Positions 29,419-38,457 of a stretch of 64,000 nucleotides of DNA are shown here, one piece after another. The notes under the pieces were generated by a model. That model was given only the letters and a program-made list of their open reading frames with translations, was not told where the DNA came from and made no database searches. The stretch is from JARRQJ01 sp963810615 (GTDB taxonomy: Bacteria; Pseudomonadota; Gammaproteobacteria; DRLM01), in assembly GCA_963810615.1 (NCBI GenBank), contig CAWEOA010000008.1, forward strand, positions 744,001-808,000, in the 5' to 3' direction. Positions within the stretch are counted from its first letter, which is position 1, and each line of letters opens with the position of its first letter. Made by a program: the position numbers and the translations under genes.

Positions 29419-30273
29419 TCATGCCTCCGCTACGATATAGGCGATCCACGCCTCCTGATTTTCCGCTTCCAGGGTCTCTAGGTGTTCGTCGGTGCTGATC
29501 AGTTCATCGCTGTCTTCCGGATCCTCTTCGAACTGCTCCCAGAATACATGGACCCGCGAGAATCCAGCCTCGATGAGCACCTCGCGGAGCTCCGGTAGGG
29601 TCCATAGCCGCCAATCGTAGGTATAGGCGCGGCGCAGCTGCGAACCGTCGGGAAAACGGAAGTGGATATGGCACAGGAAGTCATGGGTGATGGGGTTGAA
29701 CCTGGCCTGATCCCAGACATAGGTGAAATTCTGGCCCTCCACCTCGCGTTCCTCTTCGGTGACGCCCATGGTTTCGCTGCCGCCCAGCAGATCGAGCACG
29801 AAGATGCCGTCTTTCTTGAGGCCGCGATGGGTGGATTCGAAATAGTGACGCAGCGCACCGCGGGTCTTGAACACGCAGTAGCTGAAATTCATGGCACAGG
29901 TGACATCCACCCTGGGTTCATGGACATCGAGCACATTGGCATGGCGCAAATCGACCCGAGATTCGACGTCGCGGCCAGCCGGCTTTAGATTATGGCGTAT
30001 GCCCCAAGCCAGCGTGTCCTGGCACAGGTCCACTCCCAGCGCGCTGCGTTTGGGATGGGTCTTGCACCACTCCACACTCAACAGCGCCGTGCCGCAGAAA
30101 TCTTCGCGCATGGATTTGGGTTTCTTGCCGCGCAATTCCTTGTAGCGGTCCTCGAAGAATTCTATCTCGAAGTCGGGGGCCTGTACCGAATGCTGATAAA
30201 GGATATGACGATCGGCGCGCTCGGCTTGGGTCTTGCCGCTGCTATGGCGTACGGATTTGCTATGTTTGGTCAT
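29419..30273 (-). CDS. Class I SAM-dependent methyltransferase
   Basis: A 284-residue cytoplasmic methyltransferase of unknown substrate. The SAM site is a variant Rossmann motif: M-R-E-D-F-C-G-T-A-L-L-S near residue 55, an acidic A-L-G-V-D-L near 78 and a D-V-T-C-A-M-N-F-S-Y-C block near 122. A highly acidic tail precedes the C-terminal A-W-I-A-Y-I-V-A-E-A. It stands alone, convergent with the VanZ gene and divergent from tpm about 390 bp away. Confidence 0.8.
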   Translation of the reverse strand: MTKHSKSVRHSSGKTQAERADRHILYQHSVQAPDFEIEFFEDRYKELRGKKPKSMREDFCGTALLSVEWCKTHPKRSALGVDLCQDTLAWGIRHNLKPAGRDVESRVDLRHANVLDVHEPRVDVTCAMNFSYCVFKTRGALRHYFESTHRGLKKDGIFVLDLLGGSETMGVTEEEREVEGQNFTYVWDQARFNPITHDFLCHIHFRFPDGSQLRRAYTYDWRLWTLPELREVLIEAGFSRVHVFWEQFEEDPEDSDELISTDEHLETLEAENQEAWIAYIVAEA

Positions 30274-30665
30274 GATAATGAAGAGACCTTGTCGAAAAGT
30301 CTGGCATTGTAACGGCCCGGGAACGGGACGTCCATTCGTGAATGTTTTATGATGTGGCGGAGCGTGATCTTTGCCGCATGTGCGGTGCTTGTATCACGAA
30401 CTCAGCCACTACCTTCCAGGAAAGAGAGGGTGATAATTTTCTGTCTTTCGGAAGAAGATTGGGATTCGATGATCGAGGAATTTATGGTTGATGTGTCATT
30501 GCGAACCTTAGCGAGAAATCTTGCGACACCATGGCCCCCCATGGGGTCGCGGAAACTGGATTTCTGCCCGCATCCCATGAATTACCAGGTTTGAAATGAT
30601 AGCCTGAAATTAATCAGGCTTTCCTCGAAAGCTATATTGGTTTCAGCATTGAAGTGAGGTCAACA
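30274..30665. other. Intergenic region between two methyltransferase genes with a repeat-like segment
   Basis: About 390 bp with a short open frame on the plus strand that looks non-coding. The segment near 30495-30565 (TCATTGCGAACC, AGCGAGAAATCTTGC, then CCATGGCCCCCCATGG) resembles short dispersed intergenic repeats of proteobacteria. The tpm promoter should lie in the last 100 bp but was not resolved. Confidence 0.4.
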
Positions 30666-31322
30666 ATGAATCGCGATTTCTGGCAAGCCCGCTGGGATGA
30701 AGGCCGCATCGGTTTTCATCAAGATGAAGTCAATCCCTACCTGCAACGCTACTGGTCCAGCCTGAGTGTCTCGCCGGGCGCCACGGTGTTCGTGCCGCTG
30801 TGCGGCAAGAGCCGCGACATGCTGTGGCTGCGTGACCAGGGATATTCCGTGATCGGCGTGGAGATCGTGCCGCGCGCCGTGGAGGCCTTCTTCGTCGAGA
30901 ACAATTTGACGGTGACTCAGCGTCCGCATGGGGCTTTTACCCTGTGGGAGAGCGAAGACATCAAAATACTCCAAGGCGATTTCTTCGACCTGAGCGCCGA
31001 TGATGTGGCAGGAATTGCCGCGGTGTACGACCGTGCCTCGTTGATTGCCCTGCCGCCCGCTATGCGCCAGCGTTATGCCGCGCAGCTGCGCAGCATCTTG
31101 CCGAGCAAGATGAAAGTGCTCTTGGTGACTATGGATTACTTCCAGGCAGAGATGGGCGGTCCGCCCTTCGCAGTCACAGAGCAGGAAGTTGCTGTGCTAT
31201 ACCAGGATTATTTTAAGATAAAGCTGCTTTGCAGCGAGGATATTCTGGCGGCCAATCCGCGTTTTCAAGATCAGGGCTTGAGTCGCTTGCTGGAAAGGAT
31301 TTATGTGTTGACGGAGTGGTAG
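30666..31322 (+). CDS. tpm: Thiopurine S-methyltransferase
   Basis: A 218-residue enzyme, exactly the usual length of bacterial TPMT, which methylates thiopurines and in some bacteria selenium or tellurium oxyanions using SAM. Diagnostic blocks are F-W-Q-A-R-W near residue 5, G-F-H-Q near 16, V-P-L-C-G-K-S-R-D-M-W/L-W-L near 44-55, V-I-G-V-E near 63 and V-Y-D-R-A-S-L near 120-126. The ATG at 30666 is chosen because GAGG lies about 8 bp upstream. A GTG at 30654 is less likely. No tellurite genes are adjacent. Confidence 0.93.
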   Translation: MNRDFWQARWDEGRIGFHQDEVNPYLQRYWSSLSVSPGATVFVPLCGKSRDMLWLRDQGYSVIGVEIVPRAVEAFFVENNLTVTQRPHGAFTLWESEDIKILQGDFFDLSADDVAGIAAVYDRASLIALPPAMRQRYAAQLRSILPSKMKVLLVTMDYFQAEMGGPPFAVTEQEVAVLYQDYFKIKLLCSEDILAANPRFQDQGLSRLLERIYVLTEW

Positions 31323-31434
31323 CGTAACTTTGAATTGATGATGCCTATAAACATAATATTCTCGGAATATTCAGGAATTCTTGGGATTGCTTGCGTTCCT
31401 CTCAAATGAGATCTGGGCGGATTATGGATTCAGC

Positions 31435-31896
31435 TTATTTAAGAGACAGTGGTGAATCCACATTGAACAGCAAGAATCGCCATTGGCCATGGGATTGAAT
31501 GAGACGGACGGAGATATGCCCTTCGCCATTCTTGAATTTGGCAGTGGCAACGTAAGAAGCGGTAATGACTATACGGTCCTGATTTGTGGTGAAATTAGTG
31601 GCGTAGCCTTTTACGTCGCCGAAACTTAGCATAGTTCCAAGTTTTGACAGGTTTTGAAATTGTCGGTCCAGCTGCTTGGGATTTTCGTTGATGCTTTTCA
31701 GTAGCTGCGGTGAAGCTCTTTTTAGCAGTTCGTCCTTTGACCATGTGGAAATGATCGCGGGAACATTCGCCTCGACGTATGCCTTGCTCGATGCCTGCAA
31801 GTCTTGCGACTGAAATGGGTTGTCCCCGATAAAATATGCAATCACAAGACCGGTAACAATAAACAAAGCGCCGATAATTGAAAGATATGACTTCAT
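31435..31896 (-). CDS. Hypothetical exported or membrane-anchored protein
   Basis: A 153-residue protein not recognised by name. One hydrophobic helix near residues 5-24 is a signal or anchor. The rest is a small alpha/beta domain with V-I-T-A-S-Y-V-A-T-A-K-F and H-G-Q-W-R-F-L-L-F-N-V near the end, reminiscent of DUF4864/NTF2-like folds. I use the ATG at 31896, preceded by a GAGA ribosome site, rather than 31935. Base composition is more AT-rich than neighbouring housekeeping genes, suggesting later acquisition. Confidence 0.65.
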   Translation of the reverse strand: MKSYLSIIGALFIVTGLVIAYFIGDNPFQSQDLQASSKAYVEANVPAIISTWSKDELLKRASPQLLKSINENPKQLDRQFQNLSKLGTMLSFGDVKGYATNFTTNQDRIVITASYVATAKFKNGEGHISVRLIQSHGQWRFLLFNVDSPLSLK

Positions 31897-32169
31897 CTGT
31901 ATCTCGCTGATAGGAAAATATAAGTGGGCTAGCAAGAAATAGCCGTGTCTTCGCGCAAGGACATTCTATACTTGGATGTTGATATTCACACGGGAAACGT
32001 TTGCTGTTCGAAAACTCTTTCACGGGCGTCCGTATGACAATCTCAATAGTGCTGGCGCTGACGGCAGGATCCAGAACGGACTGTTGTCTAGCCTTCTTGG
32101 CCTAGCCGTCCGTTCTTGGTCGAAGGCAGATGGCTTTCCACTTTGGGGTCCCATTAGTAATATAGCCTG
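31897..32169. repeat. AT-rich spacer with an inverted repeat
   Basis: An inverted repeat CCAGAACGGAC / GTCCGTTCTTGG lies at about 32071-32119, with a 26-base loop that contains a second small CTAGCC repeat. There is no T-run. I see no gene here. Confidence 0.4.
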
Positions 32170-32682
32170 TCACGACCGGCACAAGCGTCTCCTCTGATAC
32201 GCCGAGGGTTCAAGTTCGGTAGCCGATGGAATGTGTAATATTTTTCCGGTCCGTTGTAACGAATTGTTGGATCCGGGGTCGATTATGCATTGTTTGGCGA
32301 CACATTCAAATGTGTTGTCACGGAAGTAGAACAAGAAATGCCGCCCGCTGCCGCTGGCGGCCGCAACGGCTTGCCAGTCTAGAGGCGCGTCCAGTATTCC
32401 GGCGTCACCCTGAACTATATAAAACTCACCCCACTCCGGCGCCAGCCTGCTGAATCGACATTGTCCGCCGTACCAGCCATCGTCATTGGTGGGGCCAAGG
32501 CGATAACGTTCACAGCGCACAAAACGGAGGACGCCGATTTCTCCTTCCTCAAACTCCGGAAACTGAAATGCATTAACATGGAATCTGAGTACAAGATCCT
32601 GAGCCTGAATATCGATAACAGGGCTGGGAACATAGGGCTCGGCATTCCATCCTTCGTTGAGTTGGTGAAATCTGGGTTTCAT
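32170..32682 (-). CDS. Hypothetical protein with N-N-S-L-Q-R-T tail
   Basis: A 170-residue cytoplasmic protein with no signal or membrane helix. It has the composition of a real gene: well-spaced aromatic and acidic residues, W-Y-G-G-Q-C-R-F-S near 70 and H-F-L-F-Y-F-R-D-N-T-F-E near 115-126. I recall similar hypothetical proteins in other gammaproteobacteria but no function. The end, S-N-N-S-L-Q-R-T-G, resembles tails shared by otherwise unrelated hypothetical proteins, which may reflect a repeat element overlapping the 3' end. The last 20 residues may thus not be part of the folded protein. Confidence 0.6.
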   Translation of the reverse strand: MKPRFHQLNEGWNAEPYVPSPVIDIQAQDLVLRFHVNAFQFPEFEEGEIGVLRFVRCERYRLGPTNDDGWYGGQCRFSRLAPEWGEFYIVQGDAGILDAPLDWQAVAAASGSGRHFLFYFRDNTFECVAKQCIIDPGSNNSLQRTGKILHIPSATELEPSAYQRRRLCRS

Positions 32683-32807
32683 AAGATCGCTAACGGTTAA
32701 TCATAATATCCGTGGCTACATCCATTGCGAATAGTCGCTGACCAGACTACTTTTCCGCTATAGTCGGTTAAGAAAAATTTAAACCAAATAGATTATAGGG
32801 CTGTATG

Positions 32808-33581
32808 CTATTTTTCTCCGTTGCGTGCATAAATTTCCCGAAGTTTAGGTGTCGCCAAACCCGTTTCATCCGCATAACTTAATGCCCGCTGCAGGCGCGA
32901 CAGCGCCGTACGCCCCAGGCATTTGTGCTCCGGATCGCCGGCGAAGGCCTCGAGCATACCTTCTATCAAGTGGTCACGGGACAGCTCTTCATCGGTGAGC
33001 CACTCCTGGATGCTGATGATCTCTTCGGCGATTTCGCGGGCTAAGGTTTGATGGTCGTGCCACAGCTCGCTGACGGTGCCGCCGGTGATCAGGCCGGCGA
33101 TGTTGATGGTGAGGATATAGATATTCTTGCGTACCAGTTCATACAGCAGTTCATCATGCGTGGTCAAGGTGCTTGCCGGTATGTCTACAGCGGCCAAGGC
33201 CGATTGCATAGTGGCGGAGTGCGGGCCGTAAATCGGTGAGGGCAGCAGCACCTTGACGTCCTGGCCCTTCTTTTTTTCAAACCATACGGTGATGACCGTC
33301 GGATCGTGGAGGGTATGGGCTTGCCAATCCCGTGGCAACAATTCATTTTGCAGTAGGCAGAGTTTGTCGCGCCAGGGTTCGGGGATTTGTTCCAAGGTGG
33401 GATGCAGGTCATTTTCTGCCACTGCCAGCAATACCAGGACGGGGTCGGGGATTGTTGTGGCTTCCTTGGCCATATCCATATCGCGGGTGATGGGGTAGAC
33501 CGGATGACCGCAGCGCAGCAGGCCGCGGGCGAAGACACTGCCCAGTTCTCCGATACCGATGACCACGACGGGTTGTTTCAT
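32808..33581 (-). CDS. NAD(P)-binding reductase-like protein (ketopantoate reductase fold)
   Basis: A 257-residue protein starting with the dinucleotide loop V-V-V-I-G-I-G-E-L-G-S-V-F near residues 5-17. A helical C-terminal half (residues 150-250) follows. This layout resembles 6-phosphogluconate/ketopantoate reductase-type enzymes, but I see no family-defining catalytic motif and do not assign a substrate. GAGGAG precedes the ATG. The gene lies about 107 bp after the adenosyltransferase gene on the same strand and could be the last member of the B12-riboswitch operon. Confidence 0.6.
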   Translation of the reverse strand: MKQPVVVIGIGELGSVFARGLLRCGHPVYPITRDMDMAKEATTIPDPVLVLLAVAENDLHPTLEQIPEPWRDKLCLLQNELLPRDWQAHTLHDPTVITVWFEKKKGQDVKVLLPSPIYGPHSATMQSALAAVDIPASTLTTHDELLYELVRKNIYILTINIAGLITGGTVSELWHDHQTLAREIAEEIISIQEWLTDEELSRDHLIEGMLEAFAGDPEHKCLGRTALSRLQRALSYADETGLATPKLREIYARNGEK

Positions 33582-33688
33582 GCTGATCTGCTCCTCATAG
33601 AATTTCGGGTTGGCAGGAATTAAGTTTGTTTGGCCCTATCAGGTATCTGCCGGGATGACGGTTCGGAATTATCCAGGCCTTCCCGAAG

Positions 33689-34237
33689 TCATTTCCGGTC
33701 GTGTTGCCACTGCAGTTCTTCGTGGCCGTCGCCGCGGGCCAGGATGCGGGCGATGACGAACAGCAGGTCGGAGAGGCGGTTCAAGTAGATTTGCAGGTAT
33801 TCGTTGATTTCGGTGTGCTGCATTAGGCTTACCACGCTGCGTTCGGCGCGGCGGCATACGGTGCGTGCCACGTGACAGGCCGCCGCGGCCGGCGTGCCGC
33901 CCGGCAGGATGAATTCCTTGAGCGGGGGCAGGGAGGCGTTGAGCAATTCGGTATTCTTTTCCAGATGCTGGATGGCATCGGCCTTGATCAGGGTGTGGCC
34001 GGGAAGGCTCAGCTCGCCGCCGAGATCGAACAGTTCGTGTTGGACGCGGCTGAGATAGGCGCGGCTCGGTTCGGGGATGTCGTGCGTGAGTAAGACGCCC
34101 AGCAGGCTGTTGAGTTCGTCTACGTCGCCCATGGCTTCTATGCGCACATCATCCTTGGCGACGCGGCTGCCGTCGCTGAGGCCGGTAGTGCCGTTGTCGC
34201 CGGTGCGGGTGATGATCTTGGAGAGGCGTTTGCCCAT
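33689..34237 (-). CDS. Cob(I)alamin adenosyltransferase, PduO type
   Basis: Converts reduced corrinoids to adenosylcobalamin using ATP. The 182-residue protein shows the PduO N-terminal block I-I-T-R-T-G-D-N-G-T-T-G-L-S-D-G (about residues 8-23), G-D-V-D-E-L-N-S near 36 and C-R-R-A-E-R near 128. N-R-L-S-D-L-L-F-V near 152 completes the ATP/corrinoid pocket. The ATG at 34237 is favoured over 34243 because AGGA is 9 bp upstream. It is third in the btuB-tonB operon under a cobalamin riboswitch, consistent with salvage of imported B12. Confidence 0.92.
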   Translation of the reverse strand: MGKRLSKIITRTGDNGTTGLSDGSRVAKDDVRIEAMGDVDELNSLLGVLLTHDIPEPSRAYLSRVQHELFDLGGELSLPGHTLIKADAIQHLEKNTELLNASLPPLKEFILPGGTPAAAACHVARTVCRRAERSVVSLMQHTEINEYLQIYLNRLSDLLFVIARILARGDGHEELQWQHDRK

Positions 34238-34248
34238 CTGCATAAATC

Positions 34249-35019
34249 CTAACTCTGTCCGTCTATCAGCCGGTAGTCGATGGGTAACACCATATCAAAG
34301 TGCCGTCCCTCCAGCCAGCCGGCGGCCTGGGGTACGGCGCTGATGTGATTGAGTGTGGCGAGGGCGGCGCTGTCCAGCAGGCGATAGCCGGAGGAATGGG
34401 CAATATGTACATGGCTCAAATGGCCGTCCGCCTCCACCCGCAGGCCCACCCGGACCTGGCCTTGCCAGCCGTTGCGGCGCGCCATCATGGGATAAGCAAA
34501 ATAAGGCGCGAGGGCATCGCGCAACTGACCGGCGAGCCTGGATGTCAGCGAAGCTAAATCTAAATGTTGAATGTACGAAATGGGAGGCCGCTGTGTGATG
34601 TCATCGTGTGTTTCTGCGTCTGCAATTGGCTCCTCGCGCGCTTGTTCCGCGGCAGGGGAGGGTGAGTCGTTGCCGACCTCATTCACGCGATCATTTGCGA
34701 GGCTATCGCTATATGCGTGCGTCAGGGTCGATGAGGGAACATTTTTCGGGCTTGCCGGTGGTGAGTTCTTTGCCAATTTGGGCGGCGCGGAATGTTTGAT
34801 GCTAATGCTGCTGCTCTTCTTGCTGGCGATGACAGAGGCTTGGGGTGCAGGGCCATGGCGAGCGACATTAGTCGTCATCCCGGACGACGCGTCTAGCGTA
34901 ACGGTTATGGTGGATGGCAGGCGTTGCACCGGCCGCACCGGGCTGTAGCCCAGCGCGGCCAGCACACCCAGATGCAGGGCGGCGGAGAGCAGGATAAAGC
35001 GGCTCATGCCCGTGTTCAT
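34249..35019 (-). CDS. Energy transducer TonB (B12-uptake operon)
   Basis: A 256-residue protein that couples the inner-membrane proton gradient to outer-membrane receptors. It has an N-terminal anchor near residues 5-24 (with S-A-A-L-H-L), a long Ser/Pro/Lys/Ala periplasmic stretch and a TonB C-terminal domain over the last 90 residues, with F-A-Y-P-M-M-A-R-R near 175 and S-S-G-Y-R-L-L-D-S-A-A near 215. I start at the ATG at 35019, 8 bp past the btuB stop. A longer frame inside btuB lacks support. It is probably dedicated to the BtuB receptor. A second tonB is at 43.6 kb. Confidence 0.88.
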   Translation of the reverse strand: MNTGMSRFILLSAALHLGVLAALGYSPVRPVQRLPSTITVTLDASSGMTTNVARHGPAPQASVIASKKSSSISIKHSAPPKLAKNSPPASPKNVPSSTLTHAYSDSLANDRVNEVGNDSPSPAAEQAREEPIADAETHDDITQRPPISYIQHLDLASLTSRLAGQLRDALAPYFAYPMMARRNGWQGQVRVGLRVEADGHLSHVHIAHSSGYRLLDSAALATLNHISAVPQAAGWLEGRHFDMVLPIDYRLIDGQS

Positions 35020-35026
35020 GCTCGTA

Positions 35027-36808
35027 TCAGCCTGTGTGTCCGTAACGCAGTTCCACATACAGGGAACGTCCCGCCGTGTTGTAGCCGTCCGCCAGGGTAT
35101 AATGCTGGGCGGTGACATTCTCGAGTCTCCCTTGCAGCGACCAGTGTTGATTGATATGCATCAGGGCGGTGAGATTCAGCAAGCCATAGCCGGCATTATA
35201 AACATCGCTGAACGGTGAATCCTTGCGTTTACCGGTGGCCAGCCAATCCGCGCCGAGGCGATAACGGCCCACATCGTAGAACAGGGATGCGGTCACAGTA
35301 TGTTTGGCGCGGCGTGCCAGCGGCTCGCCGCTCACCTCGTCCTTGGGATCTTGGGCGATGGCTTCGATATGGGCGCCCCACGGCCGGGTCTGAAGATCGT
35401 AACTGGCCTCGATGCCGCGAATGCGGGCGCGGCCGATGTTCATCAGTTTGCTGCTGGCCAGATCGTATTCGATGAGATTCTTGATGTGATTGTCGAAGGC
35501 GCTCAGCGCCAGGGATTGCTGAGCGTTGATTTGATGATGCAGCCCCAGTTCGATATTGCGCGAGGTCTCCGCGAGGAGATTGGGATCGCCGCCGTAACCA
35601 AAACGATCGGTAGCATCCGGCGCGCGAAAGGCGGTGCCGACCGCGGCGCTGATGCGGGTGCGCGCGGTGATGTGATAGCCATATTCACCGTCCCAGGTGG
35701 TACGGTTACCGAAGGCATCATGGTCGGTGTGGCGTGCCGCCACCAGGATGCGGTGCCGTCCCAGGCTCACATCATCCTGTACATAAATGGCCTTGACCTT
35801 GGTTTTGTCATCGAAGCCGCTGCCATATACGCTGCTCGACGCATGGTCGCGCGAGGCATACAGCCCGGCGGTGAAGAGTTGCGCCGTGGTGAGTTGCAGG
35901 TCGTTCTGCCAGTCCACGCTGTCGCGGCGGGTATGGGCGTAGTCGCTGCTCTGGTTTTGATCGATATTGTCTACCGCGCGGCTGATACGCAAGGTTGTGG
36001 TCCAGTTGTCCAAGGGTGCGGCATCCAGCTTCAGCGCGGTGACGCGGTTGGCAAAGTCCTGTGACAGCGGCGCGAGGAAGTAATCGAGATAATTGCTGGT
36101 GCCGCCCGCCTGCCAATGGCTTAATTCCACGTCCACCTTGCCCAGGCGCTTGCCGAGATAGAGATTGAGGCTGCGATTGTCGTAGCCGCTGGCGATGTCG
36201 GAAGTGGTGCGGGTGGGAAAGCCGTCCGTCTTGGTGTAGCCGACGTCGATGCCGGCGCGATAATCGCCGCCGCCCTTATGCAGACCGGCGCCGGTCTTGC
36301 GGGTGCCATAGCGGCCGGCGCCCGCATAGGCGTTGCCATCCAATCCCGTTGCGGCACGGCGGGTGATGATGTTGATGACGCCGCCCACCGCCTCCGAGCC
36401 GTAGAGGGCGGAGCGCGGTCCCTTGACGATCTCGATGCGCTCGATTAGTTCGGGATCGATGTTCTGCAGGGCTGCGCCGCCGATGGTGCCGGGATTGATC
36501 TTGACGCCGTCCACCATCACCAGCACATGATTGCTGTCGGTGCCGCGCATGAATAAAGAGGTGGGCTGACCGGGGCCGCCGTTGCGGCCGATGTCGAGCC
36601 CGGCGTGTTCGCGCAAAAGATCGCCGATATCCACCGCCTGGCTTTGCTCGATTTGAGCGCGGTCGATGACGATCACCGGCGCCAGGGCTTCATCGGCGAT
36701 CTGTGCGGTGCGCGTCGCGGTGACGACGATAGGCTGTTCGGCGGCGATTACGGCAGATGAAATAAACAACAAACCGGCGGTGATGGGCCGCAGCGTGAAA
36801 CGAGACAT
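35027..36808 (-). CDS. btuB: TonB-dependent vitamin B12 receptor BtuB
   Basis: A 593-residue outer-membrane beta-barrel that imports cobalamin. A signal peptide covers about residues 1-23 and the mature N-terminus carries a TonB-box-like P-I-V-V-T-A-T-R. The plug domain follows (I-G-D-L-L-R near 60, L-F-M-R-G-T-D-S-N-H-V-L near 85 and G-P-R-S-A-L-Y-G-S-E-A-V-G-G-V near 130), then about 22 amphipathic strands. The length is close to E. coli BtuB. AAGGAAG precedes the ATG. A cobalamin riboswitch and promoter lie upstream, and tonB follows. Confidence 0.93.
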   Translation of the reverse strand: MSRFTLRPITAGLLFISSAVIAAEQPIVVTATRTAQIADEALAPVIVIDRAQIEQSQAVDIGDLLREHAGLDIGRNGGPGQPTSLFMRGTDSNHVLVMVDGVKINPGTIGGAALQNIDPELIERIEIVKGPRSALYGSEAVGGVINIITRRAATGLDGNAYAGAGRYGTRKTGAGLHKGGGDYRAGIDVGYTKTDGFPTRTTSDIASGYDNRSLNLYLGKRLGKVDVELSHWQAGGTSNYLDYFLAPLSQDFANRVTALKLDAAPLDNWTTTLRISRAVDNIDQNQSSDYAHTRRDSVDWQNDLQLTTAQLFTAGLYASRDHASSSVYGSGFDDKTKVKAIYVQDDVSLGRHRILVAARHTDHDAFGNRTTWDGEYGYHITARTRISAAVGTAFRAPDATDRFGYGGDPNLLAETSRNIELGLHHQINAQQSLALSAFDNHIKNLIEYDLASSKLMNIGRARIRGIEASYDLQTRPWGAHIEAIAQDPKDEVSGEPLARRAKHTVTASLFYDVGRYRLGADWLATGKRKDSPFSDVYNAGYGLLNLTALMHINQHWSLQGRLENVTAQHYTLADGYNTAGRSLYVELRYGHTG

Positions 36809-36937
36809 GAGTTCTTCCTTTTTGTTATGCGCACACCCGCGCGAATAAAATCATCAGCGACGGAGGAAGAACGGCAAGGAGGCAATGAGATACGGCCGCC
36901 CGCGCATTGCCCACCGCAACGCTGAACTCAATTCAAC

Positions 36938-37137
36938 CTGCAGGCCGGTCTCCGGGCTCGTGAGCGGGTCATGTCATCGATGACCCGACGGATCGCCTTC
37001 CCACGTATTACGCAGTGGCCAAATGATCCGCCTACTCTCACCTACCGTTGCGGGGGCAGCGCCGGAATTGTTCGCGAGGAACGCACCGGCTTCCCGTTTG
37101 ATCCCGCCCTGTGAAGGGGGAGGGACACCTGAGGTTT
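36938..37137 (-). ncRNA. Cobalamin riboswitch controlling btuB
   Basis: On the minus strand the conserved blocks appear in order: GGGAAGCCGGTG, CGGCGCTGCCCCCGCAACGGTA (the B12 box region), TGGCCACTG, GGGAAGGCGA and AGCCCGGAGACCGGCC. It sits between a promoter and btuB and should shut the operon down when adenosylcobalamin is abundant. Confidence 0.95.
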
Positions 37138-37148
37138 GAAGCAGGGGC

Positions 37149-37178
37149 AATGTACGGTCTGAGGCGGCGCACTGTCAA
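37149..37178 (-). promoter_or_regulatory. Promoter of the btuB operon
   Basis: On the minus strand TTGACA (37173-37178) and TACATT (37149-37154) are separated by 18 bp. Transcription would begin about at the 5' edge of the riboswitch. Confidence 0.7.
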
Positions 37179-37208
37179 GGGCGGACGCCGGAGCGAGGTG
37201 CTGTTACT

Positions 37209-38213
37209 ATGAATTGGAATCGCTTAAGTGAGTACGGGGTAATGGAATATCAGTTGTGCGAGGACATTGGTCACGGTATTTCCACCATCGATACCGGCTA
37301 TTGCCGGCCGGGATTCGATGCCAGTCATTTGATCGTCGCGCAAGGACAGGCGGCATTGGTGGATGTGGGTACAGCCCATTCGGTGCCGCGTATCCTGCAG
37401 GTCTTGCAAGACAAGGGCATCGCCCGTCATGACGTGCGTTATGTGATGGTCACCCATGTGCATCTCGACCACGCCGGTGGTGCCGGGTCCTTGCTGCAAC
37501 ACTTACCCGAGGCGCAGCTGGTAGTACATCCTCGCGGCGCGCCGCATATGATCGATCCCGCTAAATTGATCGCCGGGGCCGCGGCGGTGTACGGTGAAGA
37601 GCGCTTTCGCAGTCTGTACGGTGATATCGTGCCGGTGGCTGCGGAGCGAGTGGTCGCGGCGCCGGATAACTTCGAGCTGAGTCTGAACGGTCGGGCGCTG
37701 GTGTTTGTGGATACGCCCGGACACGCGCGTCATCACTATTGCATCTGGGATGCGCGCAGCCGCGGTGTCTTTAGCGGGGATACCTTCGGTTTGTCTTATC
37801 GCGAATTCGATACGCAGCACGGCCCGTTTATTTTTCCCACCACTACCCCGGTGCAATTCGATCCTGAGGCCCTGCATGCCTCCATCGATCGCTTGCTGGG
37901 CTTCAATCCCGAACGCATGTATCTCACTCACTACGGTTGTGTGGAGGATGTTCCGCGCTTGGCAGCGCAATTGCATCGCATGATCGATGGCTTTGTCCAT
38001 CTGGCGAACTCTGTGGCGGATGCGAGAGAACATCGCAATGCGCGGCTGGTCGCGGGCCTGCAGGAAATTCTCTTGCCTGCCCTGCAGGCCCATGGCTGTC
38101 GTTTGCCACGTCAGCGGATGGTGGAATTATTGTCCATGGACCTGGAGCTCAATGCCCAGGGTTTAGAGATTTTTTTGGCTAAGCGCAATGACGACGGGCA
38201 TACGCGGGCTTGA
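37209..38213 (+). CDS. MBL-fold metallohydrolase
   Basis: A 334-residue protein with the metallo-beta-lactamase metal motif T-H-V-H-L-D-H-A-G near residues 80-88, further ligands in D-T-P-G-H-A near 168-173 and F-S-G-D-T near 191, and L-T-H-Y-G near 240. The fold covers about residues 20-245. A helical C-terminal extension of 90 residues follows. Such two-domain MBL proteins include glyoxalase II-like and other thioester hydrolases. No specific substrate can be assigned. The start could also be the ATG at 37242. It is divergent from the riboswitch operon. Confidence 0.82.
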   Translation: MNWNRLSEYGVMEYQLCEDIGHGISTIDTGYCRPGFDASHLIVAQGQAALVDVGTAHSVPRILQVLQDKGIARHDVRYVMVTHVHLDHAGGAGSLLQHLPEAQLVVHPRGAPHMIDPAKLIAGAAAVYGEERFRSLYGDIVPVAAERVVAAPDNFELSLNGRALVFVDTPGHARHHYCIWDARSRGVFSGDTFGLSYREFDTQHGPFIFPTTTPVQFDPEALHASIDRLLGFNPERMYLTHYGCVEDVPRLAAQLHRMIDGFVHLANSVADAREHRNARLVAGLQEILLPALQAHGCRLPRQRMVELLSMDLELNAQGLEIFLAKRNDDGHTRA

Positions 38214-38457
38214 TATATTTTCGGCGGATGTTATTCATACAAATACAAAAACGAATAAAGTCGCACTGAAATGTTAACGCGTATTTTCCTGAACTCTATG
38301 GAGTAATGTGTCGGATTTCTTTACATGTTATTGCCGCGGTGATGGAGCATTAAGCTTGAATTCAGCTATACTCCCTTATGTTACAAGGCCGAAGATGATC
38401 AACTACAAAGGCCACTTTCCCCATGGAGGATTCGGAGAAGGCCGATCGAGATAAGCT

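Noticed and set aside
30349..30594. An 81-codon plus-strand frame in the methyltransferase spacer
   Set aside because: Crosses a repeat-like segment, has no ribosome site and no protein-like pattern.
32071..32119. Possible integron attC site
   Set aside because: The inverted arms pair, but the RYYYAAC and GTTRRRY core boxes of attC are not present.
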